From Lachnospiraceae bacterium (lineage in GTDB: Bacteria; Bacillota; Clostridia; Lachnospirales; Lachnospiraceae), in contig SVFH01000013.1 in assembly GCA_015056945.1 (NCBI GenBank), forward strand, positions 1 through 64,000: a DNA stretch of 64,000 bases, written 5' to 3'. The position numbers were made by a program, and so were the translations under genes. This document shows positions 8,635 through 15,704 of the stretch, piece after piece. The notes under the pieces are model-generated. The model saw only the letters and a list, made by a program, of their open reading frames with translations, did no database searches and was not told the origin of the DNA. Each line of letters begins with the position of its first letter. The stretch's first letter is position 1.

Positions 8635-9735
8635 TTACGGATGCTCCCATTCTTTCTTTTGAAACATAATATTCAAATCAACATTTCCGTTGATGCCGTC
8701 AACGGCTCCCTTGTCTGTATACTGCCAGATGCTGACATCATACGGGAAATAAATGTCAGTGTCATAAAATGCAAACCATCTTTCGTAATCTTTTACCTGT
8801 TCAAAGTCAAGCATGTGGAAGAAAGATTTTAAGTTCCCGTAAATCATCGGGGTATAGCCTGCATTTCGAATGGTTTCTAAGAAGGCAACAGCACATTTGG
8901 TGCGTTCTTCCCGGGTGAGATTTGCAGTTCTTGCAGCAGAATCATTTACTTCCTCTACATCAAGTACAATCGGATAGGTTACCGGATAAGGTGCAATCTT
9001 TTCTAAAACAAAATTAGCTTCTTCGATTGCTTCGGTCTCGTTTACAGCCTGTGAAAAGAAGTATACACCAACATCCATGCCGGCAGCAGTCGCGCCTGAC
9101 ATGTTTTCTTCAAAGGTACCGTCCATTACAATTTCTCCGGTTCCGTAACCACGGATTCCGACACGAATCATTGCAAACTGCACATCACCTGCGGCAACTT
9201 TTTCCCAGTCTACGTTTTCCTGATATTTAGAAATATCGATGCCTTTTATCGAAACGACTTCCTGATTTTCGATGTATTGGATTTCTTTATTTTCAAGAAC
9301 TTGTATGTTTTCTTTGTTATACGGAAATGCGGGTAAATCAGGGTTTATGGGAACGAATTGATATCCGCCCTCGTGATAAAAGACAACATCATCCGGGTAG
9401 AGAGAGCGAAGACCGTCTACCACACTTGTTGCATTCATATATAGCTCTTTGATTTCCTGCTTTATTTCAGCCTTTGCTTCGGAATCAGCCTCAGCGCGTG
9501 CTTCTGAAATGGCAAGAAGATATTCTTCTTCCGTATAGGAATGGTGTGTCTGCATATCGGTGTTATCGCTTGCAGTTATCTGCGTCACGGGAAGATCCTC
9601 TTCGGATTGGTGCATGGAAAATAACTGCAGTGCAATTATGATGAAACAACAGAATAAACAGCAGACGGAGATGACTGCCGTAAAAATGAGCAAGGGACTT
9701 ATTCTTTTCTTACCGCCTGTTTTTTCATTTTGCAT
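8635..9735 (-). CDS. GH25 family muramidase, membrane-anchored
   Basis: 366 residues. An N-terminal transmembrane segment (about 12-36) follows a basic start, then a charged linker to about residue 160, then a GH25 domain. Motifs seen: 'IKGIDISKYQENVDW' at its start, 'VQFAMIRVGIRGYG', 'VGVYFFSQAVNETEA', 'YPIVLDVEEV' with the acidic catalytic pair, and 'VSIWQYTDKGAVDGINGNVDLN' near the end. GH25 enzymes hydrolyse the beta-1,4 bond between N-acetylmuramic acid and N-acetylglucosamine in peptidoglycan. It is probably an autolysin or remodelling enzyme facing the wall. The promoter at 9770-9798 has a Spo0A-box-like sequence over its -35 element, so a link to sporulation is possible. Confidence 0.92.
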   Translation of the reverse strand: MQNEKTGGKKRISPLLIFTAVISVCCLFCCFIIIALQLFSMHQSEEDLPVTQITASDNTDMQTHHSYTEEEYLLAISEARAEADSEAKAEIKQEIKELYMNATSVVDGLRSLYPDDVVFYHEGGYQFVPINPDLPAFPYNKENIQVLENKEIQYIENQEVVSIKGIDISKYQENVDWEKVAAGDVQFAMIRVGIRGYGTGEIVMDGTFEENMSGATAAGMDVGVYFFSQAVNETEAIEEANFVLEKIAPYPVTYPIVLDVEEVNDSAARTANLTREERTKCAVAFLETIRNAGYTPMIYGNLKSFFHMLDFEQVKDYERWFAFYDTDIYFPYDVSIWQYTDKGAVDGINGNVDLNIMFQKKEWEHP

Positions 9736-9769
9736 TTAAATTCCCCCTTTTATCATAAAATTGTAATTG

Positions 9770-9798
9770 ATTATAGCTTATTTTACGGGATTCGACAA
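9770..9798 (-). promoter_or_regulatory. Promoter of GH25 gene with Spo0A-box-like -35
   Basis: On the minus strand, TTGTCG and TATAAT are separated by exactly 17 bases and lie about 35-60 bases before the GH25 start codon. The -35 hexamer is part of TTGTCGAA, which matches the core of the Spo0A box (TTGTCGAA). Overlap of a 0A box with the -35 is typical of Spo0A-activated promoters. The promoter is well supported; the Spo0A link is inference. Confidence 0.6.
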
Positions 9799-9851
9799 TA
9801 GGAAAGGTGTGGTAAGTTTGTGTCCTTATAAAAAGGCAGAAAAGAAAGAAG

Positions 9852-9880
9852 TTGACAAAATAGGAGCAGGAGAATATGAT
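9852..9880 (+). promoter_or_regulatory. Promoter of the FMN riboswitch and ribU transcript
   Basis: Perfect -35 TTGACA (9852-9857), 17-base spacer, and -10 TATGAT (9875-9880, 5 of 6). It lies 15 bases before the aptamer begins, as expected for a riboswitch leader. Confidence 0.85.
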
Positions 9881-9894
9881 AAATAATGTCATAA

Positions 9895-10012
9895 TCTTCA
9901 GGGACGGGTGAAATTCCCTACCGGCGGTGATGTAAGAGCTAGTCCGCGAGCCGTGTGAACGGTTGATTCGGTGAGATTCCGAAACCGACAGTAAAGTCTG
10001 GATGAAAGAAGA
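9895..10012 (+). ncRNA. FMN riboswitch (RFN element) aptamer
   Basis: The conserved blocks of the RFN element are present in order: the P1 5' strand TCTTC (9895-9899), GGGTGAAATTCCCTACCGGC, GGTGATG, AGTCCGCGAGC, GATTCGGTGAGATTCCG, AAACCGACAGT, AAAGTCTGGATG, and the closing GAAAGAAGA whose GAAGA pairs with the first TCTTC. This aptamer binds flavin mononucleotide and usually turns off riboflavin synthesis or transport genes by termination. The gene downstream is a riboflavin transporter subunit, which fits. The expression platform (10014-10172) is unusually long and contains a dispersed repeat plus two terminators. Confidence 0.95.
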
Positions 10013-10013
10013 T

Positions 10014-10115
10014 GCTTTTTTATTGCATAATTCTTATGCAATAAAAAGCTCCGCGTGGATGCGCGCGCTTTCGCAAAGGAAGATGTCGCACGGATGCGAC
10101 ACGAAAACGGCGCGA
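10014..10115 (+). repeat. Copy of dispersed structured repeat inside riboswitch expression platform
   Basis: Begins with the palindrome TTGCATAA-TTC-TTATGCAA (10023-10041), flanked by GCTTTTTTA and TAAAAAGC that also pair. It continues with GCTCCGCGTGGATGCGCG and a perfect hairpin TGTCGCA-CGGA-TGCGACA (10084-10101). The order and spacing match the copy at 14107-14205, including the shared GCTCCGC, GGATGCGC and GCAAGGAA/GCAAAGGAA words. It lies directly between the FMN aptamer and the terminators. Confidence 0.7.
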
Positions 10116-10116
10116 G

Positions 10117-10139
10117 AGTTTCGTGAACGAAACTTTTTT
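10117..10139 (+). terminator. First terminator of FMN riboswitch leader
   Basis: Stem AGTTTCG/CGAAACT around the loop TGAA, followed by six T residues (10134-10139). It lies ten bases before a second, stronger terminator, so the leader has tandem terminators. Confidence 0.7.
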
Positions 10140-10148
10140 CATGCATGT

Positions 10149-10172
10149 CCCGGAAATATTCCGGGCTTTTTT
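10149..10172 (+). terminator. Second, stronger terminator of FMN riboswitch leader
   Basis: A perfect 7-bp GC-rich stem (CCCGGAA, loop ATA, TTCCGGG) is followed by C and six T residues. It is the best candidate for the ligand-controlled terminator before ribU. Confidence 0.85.
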
Positions 10173-10238
10173 CGTTGGTGCAGTTCCTGGAAATAATAAG
10201 AAGGGAGAGTGTGCGCAAGGCGCACATACAAAAAAACG

Positions 10239-11048
10239 ATGATTAAAGAGATGTTTGTCAACGAGAACTTTTGGAGCAATTTAAGGGAGAATTCATTCTT
10301 CCTTCTGGAGCTGGCGATAGTGATTGCTGCAGTTTTGTTCCTTGCCTACTTGGCAGAACGTATTATTAAGAAGGTGAACAAAGATACTGAAAAAATTCTT
10401 ACTACCAGAAAAATTGCAGTAATAGGTATGTTTTCTGCTGTTGCAGGTATTTTGATGGTACTTGAAGTCCCTCTTCCGGGAATTCCTACGACACATAAAT
10501 TTGAGCTTGGTGATTTGGCCGGCCTCCTTTGCGGATTCGCATATGGTCCTGTTGCAGGCGTGCTTGTGGCAATGCTGAAAGTTGTAATCAAGTTATTGTT
10601 CAGACCTTCCAGTACGGCATTTGTTGGTGAGATGGCCAATTTCCTGATTGGTTCTTCCCTGATTTTGCCGGCAACCATTATCTATTGGACTAAGAAAACA
10701 AAGAAGGGGGCAGTGATTGCCTGTGTTATCGGCGGTATCAGTATGACAGTTTTTGGATCTATGTTAAACTGGCTCTATATTTTCCCGACATTCTTAAAAA
10801 TGTTCTGTGACGGAGACATGGATGCACTTGTTGGAATGGGAAGTGTTGTAAATCCGCTCATAAAGGATATTCCGACGTTTGTAATTTTTACCGCTGTACC
10901 GATTAATCTGTTAAAAAGTATTGCGGTTGGTTTATTGACCATGCTTTTATACAAACCGTTGCGTCCGGTATTTAAAGCCGGAAATAAAAATGATGCAATC
11001 AAAAAGACGGAAACGGTAAAAGAAGAAGTCGAACAAAAAGAAGAATAA
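10239..11048 (+). CDS. ribU: Riboflavin ECF transporter substrate-binding subunit RibU
   Basis: 269 residues from the ATG at 10239; a GTG at 10209 in frame would add ten residues. It has five to six membrane segments. The core 'RKIAVIGMFSAVAGILMVLEVPLPGIP' and 'LGDLAGLLCGFAYGPVAGVLVAMLKVVIKLL' match the S-component family of energy-coupling-factor transporters. The preceding FMN riboswitch identifies riboflavin as the substrate. RibU captures riboflavin and docks on a shared EcfA/A'/T module, which is not encoded here. Relative to family members the N-terminus is extended by about 45 residues, including one extra hydrophobic segment, and the C-terminus has a charged tail. The start is uncertain: the AAGGGAGA site lies 32 bases before the ATG, with a GTGCGC-AAG-GCGCAC hairpin between them. 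Confidence 0.9.
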   Translation: MIKEMFVNENFWSNLRENSFFLLELAIVIAAVLFLAYLAERIIKKVNKDTEKILTTRKIAVIGMFSAVAGILMVLEVPLPGIPTTHKFELGDLAGLLCGFAYGPVAGVLVAMLKVVIKLLFRPSSTAFVGEMANFLIGSSLILPATIIYWTKKTKKGAVIACVIGGISMTVFGSMLNWLYIFPTFLKMFCDGDMDALVGMGSVVNPLIKDIPTFVIFTAVPINLLKSIAVGLLTMLLYKPLRPVFKAGNKNDAIKKTETVKEEVEQKEE

Positions 11049-11093
11049 AATAATAGGCTGTGAGAAACACTATCAAAAAAAAGGTGGTGTCTT

Positions 11094-12122
11094 ATGGCGA
11101 AACAATTAGGAATTTGCAGTGTGGCTTATGAAGAGCCTGTTTACATCAGAAGCGGTGTTTCCGTAGTTGGAAAAAAAGAAAATGAAGGCCCTCTGAATGG
11201 GTTGTTTGATTATGTTGCAGATGATCCCATGATGGGAGGGAAAACATGGGAAGAAGGGGAGAATGCTTTTGTGAAAAAAGCAGTCTCCCTTCTTATGCAA
11301 AAAAATAGTGAGTTGGCATCCGGTGTGCGTTATATTGTAGGTGGAGATTTGCTCGGACAGGGAATCGGAACAACCTTTGGCGTGGAAGAATTTCACCTTC
11401 CTTTTTTTGGCTTGTACGGTGCGTGTTCCACTAGCGGTGAGGCGTTAAGTATTGGTTCCATGCTGGTAAATGCCGGTTGTGCGGATGAATTAATCTGCGT
11501 AACATCCAGTCATTTTGCAAGTGCAGAAAAAGAATTCAGAACACCTCTTGACTATGGTACGCAAAGACCGGAATGTGCAACCTGGACAGTAACGGGAAGC
11601 GGAGCTTTTCTTTTGTCAGGAAAGGAACCGCAGTTGAGAATGTCTGCTGTTCGAATTACAGGAGTAACAACCGGAAGAATTGTAGATTATGGAGTGAAGG
11701 ATTCCATGAATATGGGAGCCTGTATGGCACCTGCGGCAGCAGATACACTTTTACGGCATTTTAAAGATTTTAAAAGCGAGCCTAAGGATTATGACCGCAT
11801 CATTACGGGAGACCTGGGTATGGTTGGGCGAGAAGCACTTCTGCAACTTATGCGGGAAGAAGGAATTGAAATCAGTGACCGTCATATTGACTGCGGAATT
11901 GAAATGTTTGATTCGCTTGCCCAAAAAACAAATGCGGGTGGAAGCGGATGCGGTTGTGCCGCAACTGTACTTGCAGCGTTGATTTTACCGAAACTTCGTA
12001 GCGGGGAATGGAAAAAAGTGATTTTTATGCCGACAGGAGCTTTGCTTAGCAGGGTAAGCTTTAATGAAGGAAAAACCATTCCGGGGATTGCGCATTGCGT
12101 TGTTTTAGAGCATAATGGATAA
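11094..12122 (+). CDS. spoVAD: Stage V sporulation protein AD
   Basis: 342 residues with a thiolase-like fold, matching SpoVAD over its whole length. Seen: 'VAYEEPVYIRSGVSVVGKKE', 'GPLNGLFDYVADDPMMGGKTWE', 'FGLYGACSTSGEALSIGSMLV' around the Cys of the thiolase-like pocket, and 'GGSGCGCAATVLAALILPKL'. SpoVAD binds dipicolinic acid and takes part in moving it into the forespore with SpoVAC and SpoVAE. The start follows an AAGGTGG site. In most spore-formers spoVAC lies immediately upstream; here ribU does, 45 bases away, and a DMT transporter separates spoVAD from spoVAE. Confidence 0.95.
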   Translation: MAKQLGICSVAYEEPVYIRSGVSVVGKKENEGPLNGLFDYVADDPMMGGKTWEEGENAFVKKAVSLLMQKNSELASGVRYIVGGDLLGQGIGTTFGVEEFHLPFFGLYGACSTSGEALSIGSMLVNAGCADELICVTSSHFASAEKEFRTPLDYGTQRPECATWTVTGSGAFLLSGKEPQLRMSAVRITGVTTGRIVDYGVKDSMNMGACMAPAAADTLLRHFKDFKSEPKDYDRIITGDLGMVGREALLQLMREEGIEISDRHIDCGIEMFDSLAQKTNAGGSGCGCAATVLAALILPKLRSGEWKKVIFMPTGALLSRVSFNEGKTIPGIAHCVVLEHNG

Positions 12123-12157
12123 AAAATAAAAACAAATTACTTTAAGAGGAAAGAAAA

Positions 12158-13078
12158 ATGAAACAGTGGTTTGGGTGCGGAATGCTCCTTCTTGCAGCAA
12201 TTGTATGGGGCGTGGCGTTTGTAGCACAGAGTGTTGGCATGGATTATGTCGGACCTTTTACGTTTAATTTTGCAAGATACTATGTCGGAGCATTGGTTTT
12301 GACGCCGTATATCATTGTGAAACTGTTGGCTCCGGCAGACAAGGCTTCCGGGGAGAAGAAGGCGAAATTAAAAGGCGGATTTAAGAAAAACCTGATTGCC
12401 GGAATCGGATGCGGAACCTTTCTTTTTATTGCCAGTGCATTGCAGCAATTTGGGATTAAGTATTCCGTGCTGGTCGGCAAAGCCGGTTTTTTGACGGCAC
12501 TTTATATTATTCTGGTACCTGTGTTGGGCATTTTTATCGGAAAGAAAACAAGGGCATTGATCTGGGTTTGCGTAGGTTTATCGGTCATAGGTCTTTATCT
12601 TTTGTGTATGACCAATGGATTTGTGCTTGAAAAAGGTGATGTTTTACTTTTGTTATGTGCACTCTTCTTTTCGTTTCATATTATGTATATTGATTCGGTT
12701 TCACCGCATACGGACGGCGTTGTAATTTCCTGCATCCAGTTTGCTACCGCAGGTGTGTTTTGTACGGTGGGGGCACTTTTGACAGAATCTGTTTCCTGGG
12801 GCGATGTGGTTCGTGCTGCGGTGCCGATTCTTTATGCCGGAGCATGTTCCTGCGGAATAGGATATACGTTTCAGATCCTCGGGCAAAAATACGTGGAACC
12901 GACAAAAGCCTCTTTGATTCTTTGTCTGGAATCTGTGGTATCGGTGATTGCAGGATGGATATTGCTTCCGGATCAGGCATTGAGCATTAGGGAACTTGTT
13001 GGTTGTATCATCATGTTTGCGGCAATTATACTGGCACAGTTTGCGGAGAAAAAAGAAGAAACTGTCAAAGAAAAATAG
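12158..13078 (+). CDS. EamA-family (DMT) membrane transporter
   Basis: 306 residues with ten predicted membrane helices in two similar halves, the hallmark of EamA/DMT permeases. The first half begins 'AAIVWGVAFVAQSVGMDYVGPFTFNFARY' and the second near residue 150 'LLLLCALFFSFHIMYID'. Members export or import amino acids, nucleosides or other metabolites; the substrate cannot be told from sequence. It lies 35 bases after spoVAD, with an AAGAGGAAAG site, and 134 bases before spoVAE. It may be co-transcribed with spoVAD, an unusual partner. Confidence 0.88.
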   Translation: MKQWFGCGMLLLAAIVWGVAFVAQSVGMDYVGPFTFNFARYYVGALVLTPYIIVKLLAPADKASGEKKAKLKGGFKKNLIAGIGCGTFLFIASALQQFGIKYSVLVGKAGFLTALYIILVPVLGIFIGKKTRALIWVCVGLSVIGLYLLCMTNGFVLEKGDVLLLLCALFFSFHIMYIDSVSPHTDGVVISCIQFATAGVFCTVGALLTESVSWGDVVRAAVPILYAGACSCGIGYTFQILGQKYVEPTKASLILCLESVVSVIAGWILLPDQALSIRELVGCIIMFAAIILAQFAEKKEETVKEK

Positions 13079-13212
13079 AATAGTATAAAATCAATGTCAT
13101 TTAGCTAAGAAATATAAACAACATGGAGTATAAGATTTGGATTTTTTGGGATAATATAGATAGAACAAACTAATGTATATACAATTTTTGTGATATACGG
13201 AAAAGAGGCGGA

Positions 13213-13569
13213 ATGATTTTTTTAAAAGCTTTTTTGGTGGGCGGATTGATTTGTGTATTATCTCAAATCTTATTGGAAAAGACAAAGATGTTGCCGGGAA
13301 GAATTATGGTATTACTGGTTTGTAGTGGTGTGGCTTTAAGCTTTTTCGGTCTGTTTGAACCGCTGAAAGAATTTGCGGGAGCCGGTGCAACCGTACCTCT
13401 TTTGGGGTTCGGACATGTTCTGATGGAAGGTGTAAAAGATGCCGTGGATGAGCGGGGGTTTATCGGTTTGTTTATTGGGGGCTTAACAGCCGGAGCGCTT
13501 GGAACAAGTGCAGCATTAATACTCGGATATCTTGCCAGCCTTGTTTTTAAACCAAAGGCGAGAGATTAA
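13213..13569 (+). CDS. spoVAE: Stage V sporulation protein AE
   Basis: 118 residues, all membrane segments and short loops, the usual size for SpoVAE(b). Recognised by 'FLVGGLICVLSQILLEKTKMLPGRIMVLLVCSG' (split across residues 6-38), 'GFGHVLMEGVKDA' and 'GLFIGGLTAGALGTSAA'. It acts in the inner membrane of the spore in dipicolinic acid uptake and release with SpoVAD and SpoVAC. It starts after an AAAGAGGCGG site. The 134-base gap upstream could hold its own promoter, but I could not identify a convincing SigG element. A perfect terminator follows the stop. Confidence 0.93.
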   Translation: MIFLKAFLVGGLICVLSQILLEKTKMLPGRIMVLLVCSGVALSFFGLFEPLKEFAGAGATVPLLGFGHVLMEGVKDAVDERGFIGLFIGGLTAGALGTSAALILGYLASLVFKPKARD

Positions 13570-13575
13570 AAAAAG

Positions 13576-13609
13576 CCATTTCGTTATCGGATAACGAAAT
13601 GGTTTTTTT
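13576..13609 (+). terminator. Terminator after spoVAE
   Basis: Twelve-base-pair stem CCATTTCGTTAT with its complement around CGG, followed by seven T residues. The T run is immediately followed by a partial copy of the palindromic repeat (TTGCATAGG). Confidence 0.93.
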
Positions 13610-13610
13610 A

Positions 13611-13627
13611 TTGCATAGGGATTTTTC
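13611..13627 (+). repeat. Partial copy of palindromic repeat
   Basis: TTGCATAGG directly follows the spoVAE terminator, in the position where full copies lie at 14107 and 41070. The second arm is missing: the sequence continues GATTTTTCTTTG. It is best read as a decayed copy. Confidence 0.4.
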
Positions 13628-13633
13628 TTTGAA

Positions 13634-13930
13634 TTATAAAATATTAATATTTATCAGGGGAGAGAGGAGTAATGCAAGGATTAGTAATACCTGAACGGCA
13701 AGAATAACCGGCATAAAAACAACGAATTTCATGTGCTTGGTTTTATGACGGAAGGTATACATGCCTGCAATGGAACCGATGCTTCCTCCGATGATAGCGA
13801 GCATAAAAAGTGTTGCTTCCGGAATACGCCAGGCTTTTTTCTTTGCTTTTTGTTTATCTGACCACATGGTAATAAATGCAACGAGATTGATAATTAACAG
13901 ATATCCGATAATCCAAATAATAGGTTCCAT
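13634..13930 (-). CDS. DUF1294-family small membrane protein
   Basis: 98 residues with two to three hydrophobic segments. The family signature is clear: 'NLVAFITMWSDKQKAKKKAWRIPEATLFMLAIIGGSIGSIAGMYTFRHKTKH' (read in parts: MWSDKQKAK, RIPEATL, GGSIGS, FRHKTKH). DUF1294 proteins are short membrane proteins of unknown role, common in Firmicutes and sometimes fused to cold-shock domains. Here there is no fusion. It stands alone on the minus strand, convergent with spoVAE, whose terminator separates them. Confidence 0.9.
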   Translation of the reverse strand: MEPIIWIIGYLLIINLVAFITMWSDKQKAKKKAWRIPEATLFMLAIIGGSIGSIAGMYTFRHKTKHMKFVVFMPVILAVQVLLILALLLSPLININIL

Positions 13931-14057
13931 AGTGATGTCCTTTCAAAATACAGAATAAATACATTTTGTATTTTATCACAAAAATACCTTATTTGTCATG
14001 AAAAATCTGGAAAGAGAAGTAGTCATTTATAAACAGGCATGAAAGTACATGATTCAG

Positions 14058-14104
14058 AATAAAAAATACGGCGCACCGTTCATGGTGTGCCGTATTTCTT
14101 TTGT
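14058..14104. terminator. Terminator of argG, active on both strands
   Basis: Fourteen-base-pair stem (14064-14077 with 14084-14097, one G-T pair) and six-base loop. On the minus strand, six or more U follow (A run at 14061-14066), which fits termination of argG. On the plus strand a T-rich tract also follows. The palindromic repeat begins three bases beyond. Confidence 0.85.
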
Positions 14105-14205
14105 TCTTGCATAGGAAATTCCTATGCAATGAAAAATCGCTCCGCTAAGGATGCGCAGTTCGCGGCAAGGAATTTTGTTGCCGAGCAACACCGCTTACGC
14201 GCGGA
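14101..14205 (+). repeat. Full copy of dispersed structured repeat downstream of argG
   Basis: Carries the perfect 23-bp palindrome at 14107-14129 (TTGCATAGGAA, a central A, then its reverse complement), identical to the copy at 41070-41092. It is followed by GAAAAATCGCTCCGCTAAGG, ATGCGC, GCAAGGAA and a perfect hairpin TGTTGC-CGA-GCAACA (14176-14190). The hairpin occupies the same place as TGTCGCA/TGCGACA in the copy at 10014 but with different bases in both arms, so pairing rather than sequence is conserved. It lies between the argG stop and its terminator. Confidence 0.75.
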
Positions 14206-14244
14206 GAATGTGCTATGCACATTCTTTATTTATAGAAGAATAAA

Positions 14245-15462
14245 TTATTTGTTTTCAACTTCCTGCATCTTTAATGCACGTACTTTACAGGAGAGACCAA
14301 AGAGATTGATGAAACCTTCTGCATCGTGGTGATCATACATGTCACCTGTTGTAAAGGATGCAATGCTCTCGTTGTAGAGTGAATAAGGAGAGGTTGTACC
14401 TGCTTTAATGATGTTACCTTTGTAAAGTTTGAATTTCACTTCACCGGTTACATACTGCTGTGTGGATTCGATGAATGCCTGAACAGCTTCACGAAGCGGA
14501 GTAAACCATTTGCCTTCATATACGATATCAGCAAACTTATTGCCAAGATCTTTCTTCATTGTATATGTATCTCTGTCAAGGATTAATTCCTCTAACTGCT
14601 GATGTGCTTCATAAAGAATGGTTCCGCCCGGTGTTTCATACACACCACGGGATTTCATACCAACAACACGGTTTTCTACGATATCAACGATACCGATTCC
14701 ATGCTTTCCGCCTAATTTGTTTAATTCACGGATGATATCGGAAACTTTCATTGCTTTGCCGTTGATTGCAGTAGGAACACCTTTTTCAAAATTGATTGTT
14801 ACATATTCGCCTTCATCGGGAGCCTTTTCGGGAGTGGTTCCGAGAACAAGAAGATGTTCGAAGTTAGGCTCGTTAGCAGGATCTTCCAATTCAAGCCCTT
14901 CATGGCTGATGTGCCAAAGGTTACGGTCACGGCTGTAGCTGTTATCAGCTGAGAACGGAAGGTCGATTCCGTGCTGCTTGCAGTATTCGATTTCAGATTC
15001 ACGGGAATCCATTGTCCACTTGTCATTACGCCATGCAGCGATAATCTTTAAATCGGGAGCGAGTGCTTTGATACCAAGTTCGAAACGAATCTGGTCATTT
15101 CCCTTACCGGTAGCACCGTGGCAAATTGCTGTAGCACCTTCTTTGCGTGCGATTTCAACAAGTCTCTTGGCAATAACAGGTCTTGCCATGGAAGTACCTA
15201 AGAGATATTTGTTCTCATATACGGCATGTGCCTGTACGCAGGGTACGATATATTCGTCACAGAATTCATCTGTTACATCTTCAATATATAATTTCTCAGC
15301 GCCGCTCAATTTGGCTCTTTCTTCAAGACCGTCGAGCTCGCTTTCCTGTCCACAGTCAACACAAACACAAATAACTTCATAATCGAAGTTTTCTTTTAAC
15401 CAGGGGATGATTGCTGTTGTATCAAGTCCGCCTGAATACGCTAAAACTACTTTTTCTTTCAT
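14245..15462 (-). CDS. argG: Argininosuccinate synthase
   Basis: 405 residues, the usual length. It joins citrulline and aspartate with ATP to make argininosuccinate, the penultimate step of arginine synthesis. The PP-loop '[16 protein letters not shown]' is at residues 7-22, and later family motifs include '[15 protein letters not shown]', '[14 protein letters not shown]' and '[24 protein letters not shown]' (read in parts). It diverges from the GNAT-argJ-argB-argD operon. The gap holds a cluster of ArgR-like boxes, so both directions are probably repressed by arginine. argH (argininosuccinate lyase), often next to argG, is not in the window. Confidence 0.97.
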   Translation of the reverse strand: MKEKVVLAYSGGLDTTAIIPWLKENFDYEVICVCVDCGQESELDGLEERAKLSGAEKLYIEDVTDEFCDEYIVPCVQAHAVYENKYLLGTSMARPVIAKRLVEIARKEGATAICHGATGKGNDQIRFELGIKALAPDLKIIAAWRNDKWTMDSRESEIEYCKQHGIDLPFSADNSYSRDRNLWHISHEGLELEDPANEPNFEHLLVLGTTPEKAPDEGEYVTINFEKGVPTAINGKAMKVSDIIRELNKLGGKHGIGIVDIVENRVVGMKSRGVYETPGGTILYEAHQQLEELILDRDTYTMKKDLGNKFADIVYEGKWFTPLREAVQAFIESTQQYVTGEVKFKLYKGNIIKAGTTSPYSLYNESIASFTTGDMYDHHDAEGFINLFGLSCKVRALKMQEVENK

Positions 15463-15495
15463 ATTTATAAGCCTCCTTTGCTAAACTCTTTCCTA

Positions 15496-15524
15496 ACTAT
15501 ACACCACCTTTTTAGAAAAAGCAA
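15496..15524 (-). promoter_or_regulatory. Candidate argG promoter
   Basis: On the minus strand TTGCTT and TATAGT are exactly 17 bases apart, 34 bases before the argG start. The -10 is good (5 of 6) and the -35 weak (3 of 6). ArgR-like boxes begin about ten bases upstream of the -35. Confidence 0.5.
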
Positions 15525-15530
15525 GACGTT

Positions 15531-15630
15531 TTATGCGTATATTTTGCAAAAAATAATGCATAATATACAAAAAATAATGCATAAATGCATAAAATATAAA
15601 AAAATCAGAATAATTATGCATAAAACCATA
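15531..15630. promoter_or_regulatory. Cluster of candidate ArgR operators (ARG boxes)
   Basis: At least four AT-rich half-palindromic sites lie in 100 bases: TATGCGTATATTTTGCA (15532-15548), AATGCATAATATACAA (15556 on), the symmetric ATGCAT-AA-ATGCAT (15577-15590) and ATTATGCATAAAA (15613-15625). ArgR/AhrC boxes have the form TNTGNATWWWWATNCANA, and these match the spaced TGCAT/ATGCA arms. The position between argG and the divergent arginine operon is where such sites are expected. The arginine repressor gene is not in the window. Confidence 0.65.
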
Positions 15631-15638
15631 AAAAGTAC

Positions 15639-15666
15639 TGGACTTTTCGGAAAGAAGTGTTATGAT
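15639..15666 (+). promoter_or_regulatory. Candidate promoter of GNAT-argJBD operon
   Basis: TGGACT (15639-15644, 4 of 6) and TATGAT (15661-15666, 5 of 6) are separated by 16 bases, just downstream of the last ArgR-like box and 39 bases before the first start codon. Confidence 0.5.
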
Positions 15667-15704
15667 AGCATAGAAGTTATTGTTTAAAAGGAGGTGCTTA
15701 TGAT

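Noticed and set aside
13079-13212. SigG-type promoter for spoVAE
   Set aside because: No pair of -35 and -10 elements at the right spacing was convincing.
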